59,404 nt of DNA from Oscillibacter sp. (GTDB lineage Bacteria; Bacillota; Clostridia; Oscillospirales; Oscillospiraceae): contig JALCRR010000009.1 in assembly GCA_022652815.1 (NCBI GenBank), positions 1-59,404 of the forward strand, given 5' to 3'. Under the pieces are notes generated by a model. That model was not told where the DNA came from. It saw only the letters and a list, made by a program, of their open reading frames with translations, and made no database searches. Made by a program: the position numbers and the translations under genes. Shown here in pieces: positions 1 to 8,914 of the stretch; the first letter of the stretch is position 1; each line of letters starts with the position of its first letter.

Positions 1-127
1 TGGTACCGATGGAATCCAGATACAGCGGAATGGAAAAGACATCGGTGCACCAAACCAGAAGGATGTTCAGCCCCAATCCAAAAGCAGAGAGCAGCAATGT
101 GTGTTTTGTTACCAGCTTTTTCGTCAT
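1..127 (-). CDS. N-terminus of a membrane protein (partial)
   Basis: The minus strand reads an open frame from an ATG at 127 out through the window edge, 42 codons in all. A good ribosome-binding site (AAAGGAG, about 10 nt upstream) marks the start. The visible part has a short basic N-terminus (MTKKLVTKH) followed by a long hydrophobic stretch and the segment IPLYLDSIGT. That segment resembles the first membrane helices of ECF-like or membrane-sensor modules of Firmicutes. Only this fragment is seen, so the function is not assigned. The upstream region (128-429) holds its promoter but no recognisable gene. Confidence 0.6.
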   Translation of the reverse strand, partial: MTKKLVTKHTLLLSAFGLGLNILLVWCTDVFSIPLYLDSIGT

Positions 128-429
128 ATGGAATATGCTCCTTTTTTATCGGTCGCCGGTGAAGTCATACGCATTTTTCAAGCTGTAGCGCTTTCATTGT
201 CCGTATCACAGCATTTTAACATTTTTTATTATAGAAATTTGTTTGTCAAAACGCAAGATCATTACCACTTATTTGTCAGATTATGAAAGGGAAGCGTGGA
301 TTTTCTTTCGGGAATGCGCTAAAATCAAAGTAAGAAACGCCTCGGCTAAATTTTCCAACAGAGACAATTTACCCTATCATTGGGAGAAACGCGGCAATCC
401 CCCTGCTGTTTGCCGTGGGAGGAATCGTT

Positions 430-1240
430 ATGGCCATGAAAAAAACATCGGTGCCGGATCGGCGGCTGACCCCCCCGCCGACTGGGTGAGAGCGTGGGGT
501 TGCTGCTGGCGCTGTGGGTGGCCTTTGTGCTGACGCTGACGCTGACCGCTCTGATTCCCCAGTCCGCCGTGGTGGACAGCGTGGGCGCCACGGCAGAGCA
601 GTATCAAAACGCGGATATGTTTGAACAGCTCAATCCCAACGATCCGGTTTCGGTGATTCACAACTACGCCGACGCGGTGCTGTTCAACATTCTCTGGTCG
701 CAGGATTCCACTCACCCCTTTACCAGCGCTCTGGACAGCGCGCTCTATCAAGATACGACGGGGACTCAAGGGCAAAACCTCTATGCTGCCGTGGCGGGCG
801 GACAGGCGGCCAACACCTCCTATGCCCGCTACTGGCACGGCGATCTGATCGTGCTCAAGCCCCTCTCCTGTGTTCTGGGTCTGCGGGGCATCCGGATTCT
901 GGGCGCAGCTGTTTTCATCGCGCTGGGCGGCGTGTGCTTTACCCTGCTGTTCCGCCGAAAGCTGTGGGCGGCCGCCGTGGGTCTTGCGCTGGGACTGGTG
1001 GTCAGTCAGGTCTGGCTGGTGCCGCTGTGCATCGAGTATTACGCCTGCTTTGCGCTGATGTTCCTGTTTTCCGACGTGGTTTTGCTGTGGGGGAAGCAGC
1101 TGACGCGGGACGCGGAGCTGTTCCTCGCCATCGGCGCACTGACGTGCTTTTTTGACTTTCTCACCTGCGAAATTCTGACGCTGTGCGTCCCGCTGGTGTG
1201 CCTGCTGCTGGTGCAGCGGGAGGAAAAACATCCCGCCCTG
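430..1240 (+). pseudogene. Polytopic membrane protein, frameshifted near the start and truncated at its 3' end
   Basis: A start at 430 (ATGGCCATG, preceded by GGGAGGAA 7 nt upstream) gives only 19 codons before a stop at 487. The hydrophobic frame that follows is one base out of register. A run of seven C at 470-476 lies exactly between them: with six C the frame would read on through RRLTPRRLGESVGLLLALW into about 250 residues. These hold a first membrane helix, a roughly 90-residue outer loop and then at least five more helices. The hydrophobic frame ends at about 1230-1240, where the DNA switches to helicase sequence in another frame. The family is not recognised; the layout (one helix, large loop, several helices) recalls cell-surface polysaccharide membrane proteins. 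A sequencing error in the C-run cannot be excluded. Confidence 0.6.
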
Positions 1241-1982
1241 CGCCGGACAGAACGACGTGCCGGTATCCGAGCTTCTCAGCGCCGTGCTGGACAAGAGCGG
1301 CTACGAAGCCGCCTTGCGCACCGAGGGCAGTCAGGAGCGACTGGACAATCTGGCGGAGCTGAAGCAGTCTGTCCACGAGTACGAAACCACCTGCGGTGAG
1401 GAGTGCACGCTGGAATACTACCTGGCTCACGTGGCTCTGATGACCAACACGGACACCGCCTCCGTCCGCAACGCCGTGAAGCTGATGACCGTCCACACCG
1501 CCAAGGGGCTGGAGTTTCCGTACGTCTTTCTCTGCGGCATGGACGAGGGCATCTTCCCCTCCAAGAAAACCGCCACGCTGCCGGGAATGGAGGAGGAGCG
1601 CCGCCTCGCCTTTGTGGCCGTGACCCGGGCGCAAAAGCGGCTCTTTCTCTCCGATGCGGAGGGGCGCAATCTGGACGGGTCGTACCGCTACCCCTCCCGG
1701 TTCCTATTTAACATTGACAAGCCCCTGCTGGAGTACACCGACGAGTTGGACGAGCGCCTGATGGCCGAGTGCGACAGCCTGATTCAAAGCAGCGAGCGGT
1801 ATCTCGCCACCATGTCCGACGGGCTGCCCTTTGCCGTGGGCGATCGGATTCACCACTTTCTCTTCGGCGGCGGCACGGTGACGGACATCGACCGGGGCAA
1901 AGGAGCCTATGTCATCCAGTTTGACACCCTGCCCACCACCCGGGCCATCAGCTTCCGGGCGAAACTGGAGCGAGAAACCTGA
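1240..1982 (+). pseudogene. C-terminal third of a UvrD/PcrA-type DNA helicase, 5' truncated
   Basis: The frame reads PVSELLSAVLDKSGY, then the superfamily-1 helicase motif LMTVHTAKGLEFPYVFLCG, then EEERRLAFVAVTRAQKRL (motif VI). It ends with the C-terminal Tudor-like segment VGDRIHHFLFGGGTVTDI typical of PcrA. These are the last ~245 residues of a protein normally about 700-780 residues long. The ATP-binding N-terminal domains are absent; upstream DNA codes for a membrane protein in another frame. The fragment has no ribosome-binding site of its own (first GTG at 1257) and is therefore probably not a functional helicase. PcrA is normally essential, so either another copy exists or this junction is an assembly chimera. 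Confidence 0.8.
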
Positions 1983-2050
1983 ACGCGTCTTCTCGTAAGG
2001 GAATATCCCCCGATCAGCTATCAGACAGCGCAATCACGTGTACAAGGCCC

Positions 2051-2091
2051 AAAAAAAGAGCGCCCCGCCGGAATTTCCGGTTGGGGCGCTC
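2051..2091 (-). terminator. Rho-independent terminator of the Gly-rich surface protein gene
   Basis: On the minus strand a strong hairpin (GAGCGCCCC paired with GGGGCGCTC, inner CCGG/CCGG) is followed by seven T. It sits 14 nt beyond the stop codon of the gene at 2105-5062. Confidence 0.85.
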
Positions 2092-2104
2092 GTCTGCTTT
2101 GGAT

Positions 2105-5062
2105 TTAGTTTTCGCTCTTTGCGCGCTTTTTCTCGGTGATTACCAGATATGCAAGTCCTGCCAAAGACGCAGCCGCGCAAGCGGCGCTGAGCACTGCTGT
2201 CAGAGTGTCGCCGGTCTTGGGTGCCGCTGCCAGCGGAACTTCCTCATCGGGCAGCTCCGTCAGAGGCGTCTCCTGGTCGGGAATGACTTTCTCCGGAGCG
2301 GGCGTCAGCGGGGTAACCGTTCCGGGGATCTCGGTGTCTGCGGGCGTCTCGTCCGGCTCATTGGGAATGGGCGCAGGCGGATTTGGAATGGGCGCAGGCG
2401 GATCCGGCAGCACCGGGGTCTGGTCGTTGAGATACAGGTAGAATTTGTCGGACAGCCCCGTTCCCTCCACCTTATATTCAAAGGTCGGTGCGCCGTTTTC
2501 CTCGTTCTCCTCGAATTCCATTGGGTTTTGGGTGTTGTACACGCAGTAGCGTTCGTTCGCATTGCTGTAAACCAGATACAATCCTGCTGCGGGAACGGTC
2601 CGGGCGAAGGAACGGTAGCCCTCGGGCAGCTGAAGTGCAGCCACGTCTACCGGGGTGTTTGCGAAGGTGCGGATGGTCAGAGCCTTGCCCTCATAGGTAT
2701 GCTCCGCCAGATTTACAAAGGTGCCCTGCAAAACCGTCTCGCTGACAGTGCATTCCGGCGTGTAGGAGATGGTATCATCGCCGCCCACCTTGGTGTCGAT
2801 GGCGAACTTGGTGCCGTCAGCCAGAGCCGTCACGTTTGCTCCGTCGCCGATGGTGATGGAATTGGCCTGGGTATTGATTGCGCCGGAGCCGATGCCGGAT
2901 GCGCCCCAGCCGCCGGTGGCTGTTACCGTGCCGCCGGTGATGGAAATGTCCACCGTGGTGTCCGCGGCGTATTTCAGTCCGGAGGCGCTGCCCACGCCGG
3001 AGCCGATGCCCGCGCCGCCCATCATTTCTGTGCGGTCAGAGGATGCGCCCTTTGCGATGACGCTTCCGCCGCTAATGGAGACGTGGCACACCTCACCGCC
3101 GTTGCCGGTGCCGATGCCTGCGGCATAAACGCCGCCCTGGGCCTGAATGGTGCCCCCGCTGATGTTCACATAGGAGTCATCCGCCACAATGGTGGACTCT
3201 CCGTTTCGCTTGTCTGCACGGCAGGCCGCACCGTTGCCGATGCCAGGCGCGCCGGTGCCGCCCTGCGCAGTTTCGATGGTGCCGCCGGAAATGTTCACCT
3301 GGGCGCAGCCCTGATAGCCGCCGCCGATGCCGGTGCCGCCCTGATAGAGGGAGCCGGAGTTGCCGTTGCCGCCCTGAGCGGCTTCAATGGTGCCGCCGGT
3401 GATGCTTACATAGGCGTCAGAGACATAGCCGCCGCCGATGCCCGCGCCCAGCCAGGTGGACACGGCCTCTTCAATGACCGCATCGCCGCCGATGTGAATG
3501 TCCGCAAAAAAGTAACCGGGGCCCTTGGTGCCGTCATTCTCTACCTTTTGACTGCCGCAGCCAGAGCCGATGCCCGCGCCGCCGCCGTTGCCCTCGGCGC
3601 GCACCACGGTGCCGCCCTGAAAGACCAGCTCGCCGCTGTCGATATGGTTGCCGCCGCCGATGCCCGCGCCGCCGCCGTTGCCGATTGCGGTGATGGTGCC
3701 GCCGTTGACCGTGATGGTGCCCCAGCTTTTGGCAGCAATCTTATAGGATGCACCGGACCCGAGATTGTTAGCGGCAGAGCCGATGCCCGCGCCACCATTC
3801 GTACCGTTTGCGGTGATGGTGCCGCCGGCGATGGTCAAGTTTCCGTAGACCGGGCTGCTTGCATAGCTGCCGCCAATGCCCGCGCCACCCTTTCCGCTGC
3901 CGCCGTTGGCCGTCAGGGAGCCGTTTCCGTCGATGGTGACGTCAGCCATGCTGTTCTCGTCTGCAAAACCGACCTCAAGTCCCGCGTAGCCGTCCCCGCC
4001 GGTGAGGGTGTTCTCCCCCTCCAGAATGATGGTGGCCTTCACGCCGGGAGCCACTGCCACAGCGGCGCAGGAGACACTTGCATCGCGCGTCTGCACGGGT
4101 GCGGGTGCGCCGGTGATGGTCACACCATTCAGGATCACCGTGCAGTCCCGGCTGATGAGGAAGGTGTTCGTGTGGCTGCCCCGCAGTTCGATGCAGGAAA
4201 CCGTGTTGTCTTTCATGGCATCGTTGAATTCGTCCAGACTATTCGTCACGGTAATCAAGCTCGCCAGCTTGGTCAGAGCGTTTTGCAACGTCTGATACTC
4301 GTCTGGAAATCTGTTGTTCTGAAAATCGCTCTGCCGATCTGGGGTCAGCGCCATAAATGCCCGGTTTGCTGCGTAGACCGCCGTGATGCTGCCCACACCG
4401 ATGTCCGTGTCCAGCGCCCGAATCTGTGCTGCCACGGGCTCTTCCGCGTTGGCGTCGGCCTGTACGGCCTGTGCCGCGGCGAGTGCACTTTGGGCATCGT
4501 TCCGTGCCGTCTCGCAGGCGGCGACGATCTCGCGGGCACTGACGACGTCTGGGCTTGCGTCACAGGCCGCGTCATACTGACTCTGCACGTTGGCAAGCGC
4601 ATCCTGTGCGATCTGCGCGGCTTGCTGCGCCACTGCCAGTTCATTTTGCGCCGTGGCGATGGGCTCGTACAGCGCTGAAATCTGTTCCTGCAAGGCGGCA
4701 ATGGCCTGCATATTTTCCTCGCCGCCCGCCATGCCGGATAACATGCCCAGCATCTCCTGATAATAATTGATCTCGTTCGTCAGCATGTTCAGCGTGTTCT
4801 GCGCAGCGATCTGCGCATTGGTGGCATCCTGCTGCGCCTGCTTTGCCCCGGCCAGATCAATGCCCTCCGCAGCTGCGGCCATGGCCGCGTCCAGGCTCTG
4901 CTGCGCCGCTGCCAACTCCCCTTCTGCCGCGGAAACGGCCTGCTGGGCGTCAGCCACCGCCGTATCCTCTACGGCGCCAGCGAACGCATTGACGCTTAAA
5001 AGTCCGATGCTGATGCTCAGTGCCAGAACCGTTGCAAAGATTCTCTTCAAAGTCTTTCCCAT
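2105..5062 (-). CDS. Secreted, sortase-anchored Gly-rich beta-solenoid surface protein
   Basis: The 985-residue product starts at the ATG at 5062, which has GGAGG 9 nt upstream; an in-frame ATG 15 nt earlier lacks a ribosome-binding site. Residues 1-28 form a signal peptide (MGKTLKRIFATVLALSI..NAFA). Residues ~35-190 are rich in Ala, Gln and Glu and look like a long coiled coil. The central ~500 residues are repeats of the type ITGGTI..GGAGIGSG, as in beta-helical surface proteins with carbohydrate-binding annotation. A Pro-rich spacer (PAPIPNPPAPIPN) precedes a sorting signal AAPKTGD, a hydrophobic segment and a KKRAK tail. This implies covalent attachment to the cell wall by a sortase that accepts a PKTGD-type motif. 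The gene is a single transcription unit. The ligand is unknown. Confidence 0.8.
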   Translation of the reverse strand: MGKTLKRIFATVLALSISIGLLSVNAFAGAVEDTAVADAQQAVSAAEGELAAAQQSLDAAMAAAAEGIDLAGAKQAQQDATNAQIAAQNTLNMLTNEINYYQEMLGMLSGMAGGEENMQAIAALQEQISALYEPIATAQNELAVAQQAAQIAQDALANVQSQYDAACDASPDVVSAREIVAACETARNDAQSALAAAQAVQADANAEEPVAAQIRALDTDIGVGSITAVYAANRAFMALTPDRQSDFQNNRFPDEYQTLQNALTKLASLITVTNSLDEFNDAMKDNTVSCIELRGSHTNTFLISRDCTVILNGVTITGAPAPVQTRDASVSCAAVAVAPGVKATIILEGENTLTGGDGYAGLEVGFADENSMADVTIDGNGSLTANGGSGKGGAGIGGSYASSPVYGNLTIAGGTITANGTNGGAGIGSAANNLGSGASYKIAAKSWGTITVNGGTITAIGNGGGAGIGGGNHIDSGELVFQGGTVVRAEGNGGGAGIGSGCGSQKVENDGTKGPGYFFADIHIGGDAVIEEAVSTWLGAGIGGGYVSDAYVSITGGTIEAAQGGNGNSGSLYQGGTGIGGGYQGCAQVNISGGTIETAQGGTGAPGIGNGAACRADKRNGESTIVADDSYVNISGGTIQAQGGVYAAGIGTGNGGEVCHVSISGGSVIAKGASSDRTEMMGGAGIGSGVGSASGLKYAADTTVDISITGGTVTATGGWGASGIGSGAINTQANSITIGDGANVTALADGTKFAIDTKVGGDDTISYTPECTVSETVLQGTFVNLAEHTYEGKALTIRTFANTPVDVAALQLPEGYRSFARTVPAAGLYLVYSNANERYCVYNTQNPMEFEENEENGAPTFEYKVEGTGLSDKFYLYLNDQTPVLPDPPAPIPNPPAPIPNEPDETPADTEIPGTVTPLTPAPEKVIPDQETPLTELPDEEVPLAAAPKTGDTLTAVLSAACAAASLAGLAYLVITEKKRAKSEN

Positions 5063-5103
5063 TTTTTCGCCCTCCATCGCGTTGATTTTCTTATCATGGC
5101 GTC

Positions 5104-5138
5104 ATTATAGCAAGCGGAGGTTACAACATCGGTTACAA
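5104..5138 (-). promoter_or_regulatory. Promoter with a direct-repeat activator site
   Basis: On the minus strand a perfect -10 box TATAAT (5104-5109) has no good -35 hexamer 17 nt upstream. Instead two copies of TTGTAACC, 12 bp apart (GGTTACAA on the plus strand at 5119-5126 and 5131-5138), cover the -35 region. Tandem 12-bp-spaced repeats over the -35 are typical sites for OmpR/PhoB-type response regulators. The identity of the regulator is inference. Confidence 0.45.
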
Positions 5139-5229
5139 ATTTCAGTTTTTCTTGCAAAATGAAAAAAATATTTTTTTACAAAATATCTTCTGTCAGACAG
5201 GCAGCGCTCAATTTGCTTTTCCACCCAGC

Positions 5230-5274
5230 AAAAAAAGTCCCGGAAGAACGCCGCAGCTGCGGGTTCCTCCGGAA
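5230..5274 (-). terminator. Rho-independent terminator of the CAT-like gene
   Basis: The minus strand has a long hairpin (CCGGAGGAACCCGCAG paired with the matching arm, small mismatch) followed by a run of T. It lies just past the stop codon at 5298. Confidence 0.8.
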
Positions 5275-5297
5275 CTGTGCGTGATTTGATTCCCTGC

Positions 5298-5930
5298 TCA
5301 ACCCTCGGCGCGGTTCAAGTAGTCTTGAAGCGCCTCGATATAGCGCCCCATGTGTACGCCGTCCACAAAGGAGTGGTGCGCCTGCACGGAAAACGGCAGC
5401 ATCAAGCGCCCGTGCTCCTCCTCGTATTTTCCCCAGGCAAGCCGCGGCACCGCATCGTCCCTGTTGAAGGAAATCGTGTGGGACAGGTGGGTAAACGTGA
5501 CCCACGGAATGCAGGTGATAAACACCAGGTCATCCCGCCCCTCCAGCTCCTCCTTGACAAAGCAGGCGGTCTGGGCGTCGGACTTTGCCCTTGCGTGGGC
5601 GCAGAAATCCCGAATATCGTCCTCATAGTCCACCGTCACCATCTTAAAAAGATCCGAGCCCTCGGTCATATCGGTAAAGGACGGGTGGATCCGCTCGTGG
5701 AGCACCACCTGCTGCCCGTGAATGCGATACCGGAAGGCCTCCTGCTCGTTGAGAACGCGGGTGGCGGCGTAGATCATCGCGTCGTAAAACGGCAGGGATT
5801 CCGCCTTGAGCCGGGAGACAAAGTCCGTCACATCCAGCCGGACGGTTATGGCGTACTGGGCGTAGTCCATGCGGTGAAAAAACTGGTAGTGCGCCGTGCG
5901 ATCCCATGTGGAAAGGTCAATTACTTTCAT
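5298..5930 (-). CDS. Chloramphenicol acetyltransferase-like (CAT family) protein
   Basis: The 210-residue product matches the CAT trimeric acyltransferase fold in length and pattern. The catalytic motif HHSFVDGVHMG (HHxxxDG) lies near residue 190; WDR near the N-terminus and FRYRI..VVLHERIHPSFT in the middle are also family-typical. The family transfers acetyl from acetyl-CoA to the 3-hydroxyl of chloramphenicol, but many Clostridia homologues have not been shown to confer resistance. The start at 5930 (MKVIDLSTW) is chosen because GAGG lies 9 nt upstream; the ATG five codons earlier has none. It is monocistronic, with its own terminator. True resistance versus acetylation of another substrate cannot be decided here. 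Confidence 0.85.
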   Translation of the reverse strand: MKVIDLSTWDRTAHYQFFHRMDYAQYAITVRLDVTDFVSRLKAESLPFYDAMIYAATRVLNEQEAFRYRIHGQQVVLHERIHPSFTDMTEGSDLFKMVTVDYEDDIRDFCAHARAKSDAQTACFVKEELEGRDDLVFITCIPWVTFTHLSHTISFNRDDAVPRLAWGKYEEEHGRLMLPFSVQAHHSFVDGVHMGRYIEALQDYLNRAEG

Positions 5931-5961
5931 GATTGTTTGCCTCACTTTTCAAATTTGGTGT

Positions 5962-5994
5962 AAAAATGCGGGGTCTGCCCTGCGGCAGACCCCG
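5962..5994 (-). terminator. Terminator of the ilvD-TRAP operon
   Basis: A perfect 10-bp stem (GGGGTCTGCC/GGCAGACCCC) with a 4-nt loop is followed on the minus strand by GCATTTTT. It sits 22 nt after the dctM stop codon. Confidence 0.85.
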
Positions 5995-6015
5995 TTGATG
6001 ATGCTGCTTTTCCGG

Positions 6016-7278
6016 TCAGAAGATCAGTCCCGGAAGCAAAAGCGGGAGATAGAGGTAGGCGAGATACACGCCGATCAGTCCCAGCAGATACGGCACAACA
6101 CTGCGGGAGATCTTCTCCAGCGACAGTCCCGTAATGCTGGACGCCACAAACAGGTTGATGGCTACCGGCGGCGTAATCATGCCGATGGAAATGCCCACCA
6201 CGAACACGATGCCAAAGTGCACCAGATTGACCCCCAGCGCGGAGATCAGCGGCAAAAACACCAGTGTCAGCAGAATCACGGCGGAGGAAGTTTCCATAAA
6301 AACTCCGGCGATCAGCACAATAATGGCAATCAGCAGCAAAATGACATACTTGTTGCTGGAGACGGACAGAATCGCCGTTGCCACCTGCTCGGGAATTTTC
6401 CAGTTTGCCAGAACCCAGCCGAATACGCCGCTGCACGCAATGATAATCATGATGACGGCGGAGGTTTTGGCGCTGCCGATCATAATTTTGCACAGCTTTT
6501 TGAGGGTCATGTCCCGGTAGACGAACGCAGAGACCAGAACACCGTAGATCACGGCCACTGCCGCCGCTTCGGAGGGGGTGAAGTAGCCCGTGAAAATGCC
6601 GCCGAGGATGATGAGGGGCATCAGAATGCCCCAGATGGATTTGCGGAAGGTTTTCCAGACATTCTGCCAGGAGAACGCCGCGCCCTTGGGGTACTGGCGT
6701 TTGTGCGCCTGCACCAGCGCAATGACGATCAGAATTCCGCCCATGAGGATGCCGGGGAAAAAGCCGTTGCGGAAGAGCTGAATGACGCTCTGGTTGGCGA
6801 TGACGGCATACAGCACCATGGGCACGGACGGCGGAATCACCACGCCGATACATCCGGCGGAGGCGATCAGTGCCGCGGAGGACGCCTCGTGATAGCCCCG
6901 CTCCTTCAGCGGACCCACCAGTGTGGAGCCGACAGCCGCCGTGGTGGCGGCGTCGGAGCCGGAGATGGCGGCGAAAAACATTCCCGCCACCACGGACACG
7001 GCGGACAAACTGCCCCGGATGCGTCCCAGCAGAGACTCGCAGAACTCCACCAGCAGGCGGGAAATGGAGCCCTGGGAGAGCAGGTCACCTGCCAGAATGA
7101 AAAACGGCACGGCGATCAGTGGGAACGAGTTGGTGGAGGCGAACATGCGCTGAACAATCATCATCAAGCTGACGTCGCCGCTGAGCAGCACCACAACGCC
7201 GGACAGCGCCACGGCGAAGGCGATGGGGACGCCGATGATCAAAAGCACGAGAAAGGTTCCGAACAGTAACGCAGTCAT
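6016..7278 (-). CDS. dctM: TRAP transporter large membrane subunit (DctM family)
   Basis: The 420-residue, highly hydrophobic protein has the DctM signature: FFILAGDLLSQGSISRLLVEF, SGSDAATTAAVGSTLVGPLKERGY, GVVIPPSVPMVLYAVI and GMITPPVAINLF. In TRAP systems the large subunit forms the ion-coupled elevator that moves the substrate delivered by the periplasmic-type binding protein, driven by sodium. Its start codon overlaps the stop codon of the small subunit (7275-7278), showing translational coupling. It is the last gene of the operon ilvD-dctP-dctQ-dctM. The substrate is probably an organic or sugar acid; the sequence does not show which. Confidence 0.93.
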   Translation of the reverse strand: MTALLFGTFLVLLIIGVPIAFAVALSGVVVLLSGDVSLMMIVQRMFASTNSFPLIAVPFFILAGDLLSQGSISRLLVEFCESLLGRIRGSLSAVSVVAGMFFAAISGSDAATTAAVGSTLVGPLKERGYHEASSAALIASAGCIGVVIPPSVPMVLYAVIANQSVIQLFRNGFFPGILMGGILIVIALVQAHKRQYPKGAAFSWQNVWKTFRKSIWGILMPLIILGGIFTGYFTPSEAAAVAVIYGVLVSAFVYRDMTLKKLCKIMIGSAKTSAVIMIIIACSGVFGWVLANWKIPEQVATAILSVSSNKYVILLLIAIIVLIAGVFMETSSAVILLTLVFLPLISALGVNLVHFGIVFVVGISIGMITPPVAINLFVASSITGLSLEKISRSVVPYLLGLIGVYLAYLYLPLLLPGLIF

Positions 7279-7787
7279 GCCGTCTCCACCTCCTTTTCAG
7301 TCGGCTGCTCCTTTTGCAGCAGGGTTTGCAGGACGGCGTCCAGCGCATGCCAGAACATCAAAATTCCGCCCACGGGAATCGCTGCGTACAAATAACTCAT
7401 GGGAATGCGCATGGCGGGAGAGAGCTGTCCCCCCTGCTTGCCCACATAAATGAAGCCAAACCCGATCATTAGGGCAAAGAAGCTGCAGCAAAGGATATGT
7501 ACCAAAATCTGCACCAGCTTCTTCCCCACGCCCGGCAGCAATCCCTGCACCACCGTGACGCTGATGTGGCCGCCGTGCTTGTAGACGCAGGATGCGCCGA
7601 TGAAGGTGGACCAGATCAGAAGATACCGCGCCGCCTCCTCGCTCCAGGTCAATGCTGTGAAAAACACGCGGCAGACGATCTGGAGTCCTGTGATGATGAC
7701 CATGGCAGCCAGCATCACAAGGCAGAGATATGCGCCGATTTTATCCAGCCAGTCGCTGATTCTGTGAATTCCTCGAATGATAACCAT
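7275..7787 (-). CDS. dctQ: TRAP transporter small membrane subunit (DctQ family)
   Basis: The 170-residue product has four predicted membrane helices. It carries the DctQ hallmarks WSEEAARYLLIWSTFIGA and KHGGHISVTVV, i.e. the conserved E-E-x-x-R-Y-L stretch and the GGHI motif. It forms the scaffold around the large subunit. It lies 35 nt downstream of dctP and overlaps dctM by 4 nt. It is slightly longer than some DctQ proteins through a charged C-terminal tail (LQKEQPTEKEVETA). Confidence 0.92.
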   Translation of the reverse strand: MVIIRGIHRISDWLDKIGAYLCLVMLAAMVIITGLQIVCRVFFTALTWSEEAARYLLIWSTFIGASCVYKHGGHISVTVVQGLLPGVGKKLVQILVHILCCSFFALMIGFGFIYVGKQGGQLSPAMRIPMSYLYAAIPVGGILMFWHALDAVLQTLLQKEQPTEKEVETA

Positions 7788-7822
7788 GACGGTTTCCTTT
7801 CCTTTGGTTTTTCTGTCAGTAA

Positions 7823-8857
7823 TCAGCCAAGCTCACTTTGAATGCGAGAGAGATAGTCGGCATACTGGGGATAGCTGTCATACACGCTCTGCACGGCGGT
7901 CTTGAAGCTGTCCAGATCCGGGTCCTCTACGATCTCCATGCCGTTGTCCTCCAAAGCTTTCAGCTGGTCGGCCTCGTTGTCCGCCACCCAGGAGCGCTCA
8001 TACTCGGCAGCTTCCTGCGCGGAGGCGGAGAAAATCTCCTGCACATCTGCCGGCAGGCTGTTGAACACGTCCAGACTCATGGTGATGACAGCGGAGGCAT
8101 AGGCGTGGCGGGTCAAGGTCGCGTACTTCTGCGTCTCCCACAGCTTGTAGGAGTACAGCACGTTGACGGGGTTTTCCTGGCCGTCAATGGTATTCTGCTG
8201 CAAGGCCGTCAGTGCCTCGCTCCAAGCCATGGGCACCGCGTTGACGCCCAAAGCGGTAAAGGTCGCCGTGTAGACCTCGTTTTCCATCACGCGAACCTTC
8301 AGTCCGGCGATGTCAGCGGCGGTCTTGACGGGACGGACGCTGTTGGTCAGATTGCGGAAGCCACGCTCTGCAAAGGCAAGACCCTTGAGGTTGGAGCCTT
8401 CCAGCTTGCCCAGCAGCTCCTGTCCGACTTCGCCATCGAGAATCTTGTATGCCTGGTCGTTGTCGGCAAAGAGGAACGGCATATCCAGAACGCCCATCTC
8501 GGGAACGAAGTTCACGAACGGACCGCTGGTGATGATGCCGGCATCCAAAGTGCCGATCTGCATGCTCTCCAGCATGGTGGACTCGTCGCCCAGCGCGCCG
8601 TTGGGATAAATTTCGATTTCATAGGCGCCGTTGGTGCGCTCCTTGACCAGATCCGCGAATTTCTGAGCCGCCACCTGGAAGCTGTCCTCCTCGTTGACGG
8701 TGGTGCCCAGCTTCAAAACGGTCACGCCGCTGGAGGCACCTGCCGAGCCGGAGGGAGCTGCGGCACTTCCTGCGCCGCCGCTGCCGCCGCAGGCGCTCAG
8801 AGCAAATACCAGAGACAATGCGCAGGCAAGAGCAAAAATACGAGTCAGCTTTTTCAT
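7823..8857 (-). CDS. dctP: TRAP transporter substrate-binding lipoprotein (DctP family)
   Basis: The 344-residue protein begins with a lipoprotein signal (FALACALSLVFALSAC; Cys lipidated) and a Gly/Ser/Ala linker. The mature part contains DctP features: LKLGTTVNEEDSFQVAAQKFADLV at the start, the region RNLTNSVRPVKTAADIAGLKVRVMEN with the substrate-clamping Arg, and GQENPVNVLYSYKLWETQKY. It would be anchored to the outer face of the membrane and deliver an organic acid anion to DctQM. It is the second gene of the operon, 57 nt after ilvD. Confidence 0.92.
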   Translation of the reverse strand: MKKLTRIFALACALSLVFALSACGGSGGAGSAAAPSGSAGASSGVTVLKLGTTVNEEDSFQVAAQKFADLVKERTNGAYEIEIYPNGALGDESTMLESMQIGTLDAGIITSGPFVNFVPEMGVLDMPFLFADNDQAYKILDGEVGQELLGKLEGSNLKGLAFAERGFRNLTNSVRPVKTAADIAGLKVRVMENEVYTATFTALGVNAVPMAWSEALTALQQNTIDGQENPVNVLYSYKLWETQKYATLTRHAYASAVITMSLDVFNSLPADVQEIFSASAQEAAEYERSWVADNEADQLKALEDNGMEIVEDPDLDSFKTAVQSVYDSYPQYADYLSRIQSELG

Positions 8858-8914
8858 CTTCCATACTTCCTTTCAAAAATACAAATTCAAGCCAAATCGG
8901 CTGGGAAAACAGTG

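Noticed and set aside
243-533. Open frame over the 5' part of the broken membrane protein gene
   Set aside because: No ribosome-binding site; it crosses the promoter region and ends in the membrane-protein code in a different frame.
2081-4678. 865-codon open frame antisense to the Gly-rich surface protein
   Set aside because: Ala/Gly/Asp-rich shadow frame of a repetitive gene; the sense frame has signal peptide, sorting signal, ribosome-binding site and terminator.
5896-7269. 457-codon plus-strand frame rich in His, Asn and Gln
   Set aside because: Antisense shadow of the TRAP dctM gene; the composition is typical of reversed hydrophobic codons.
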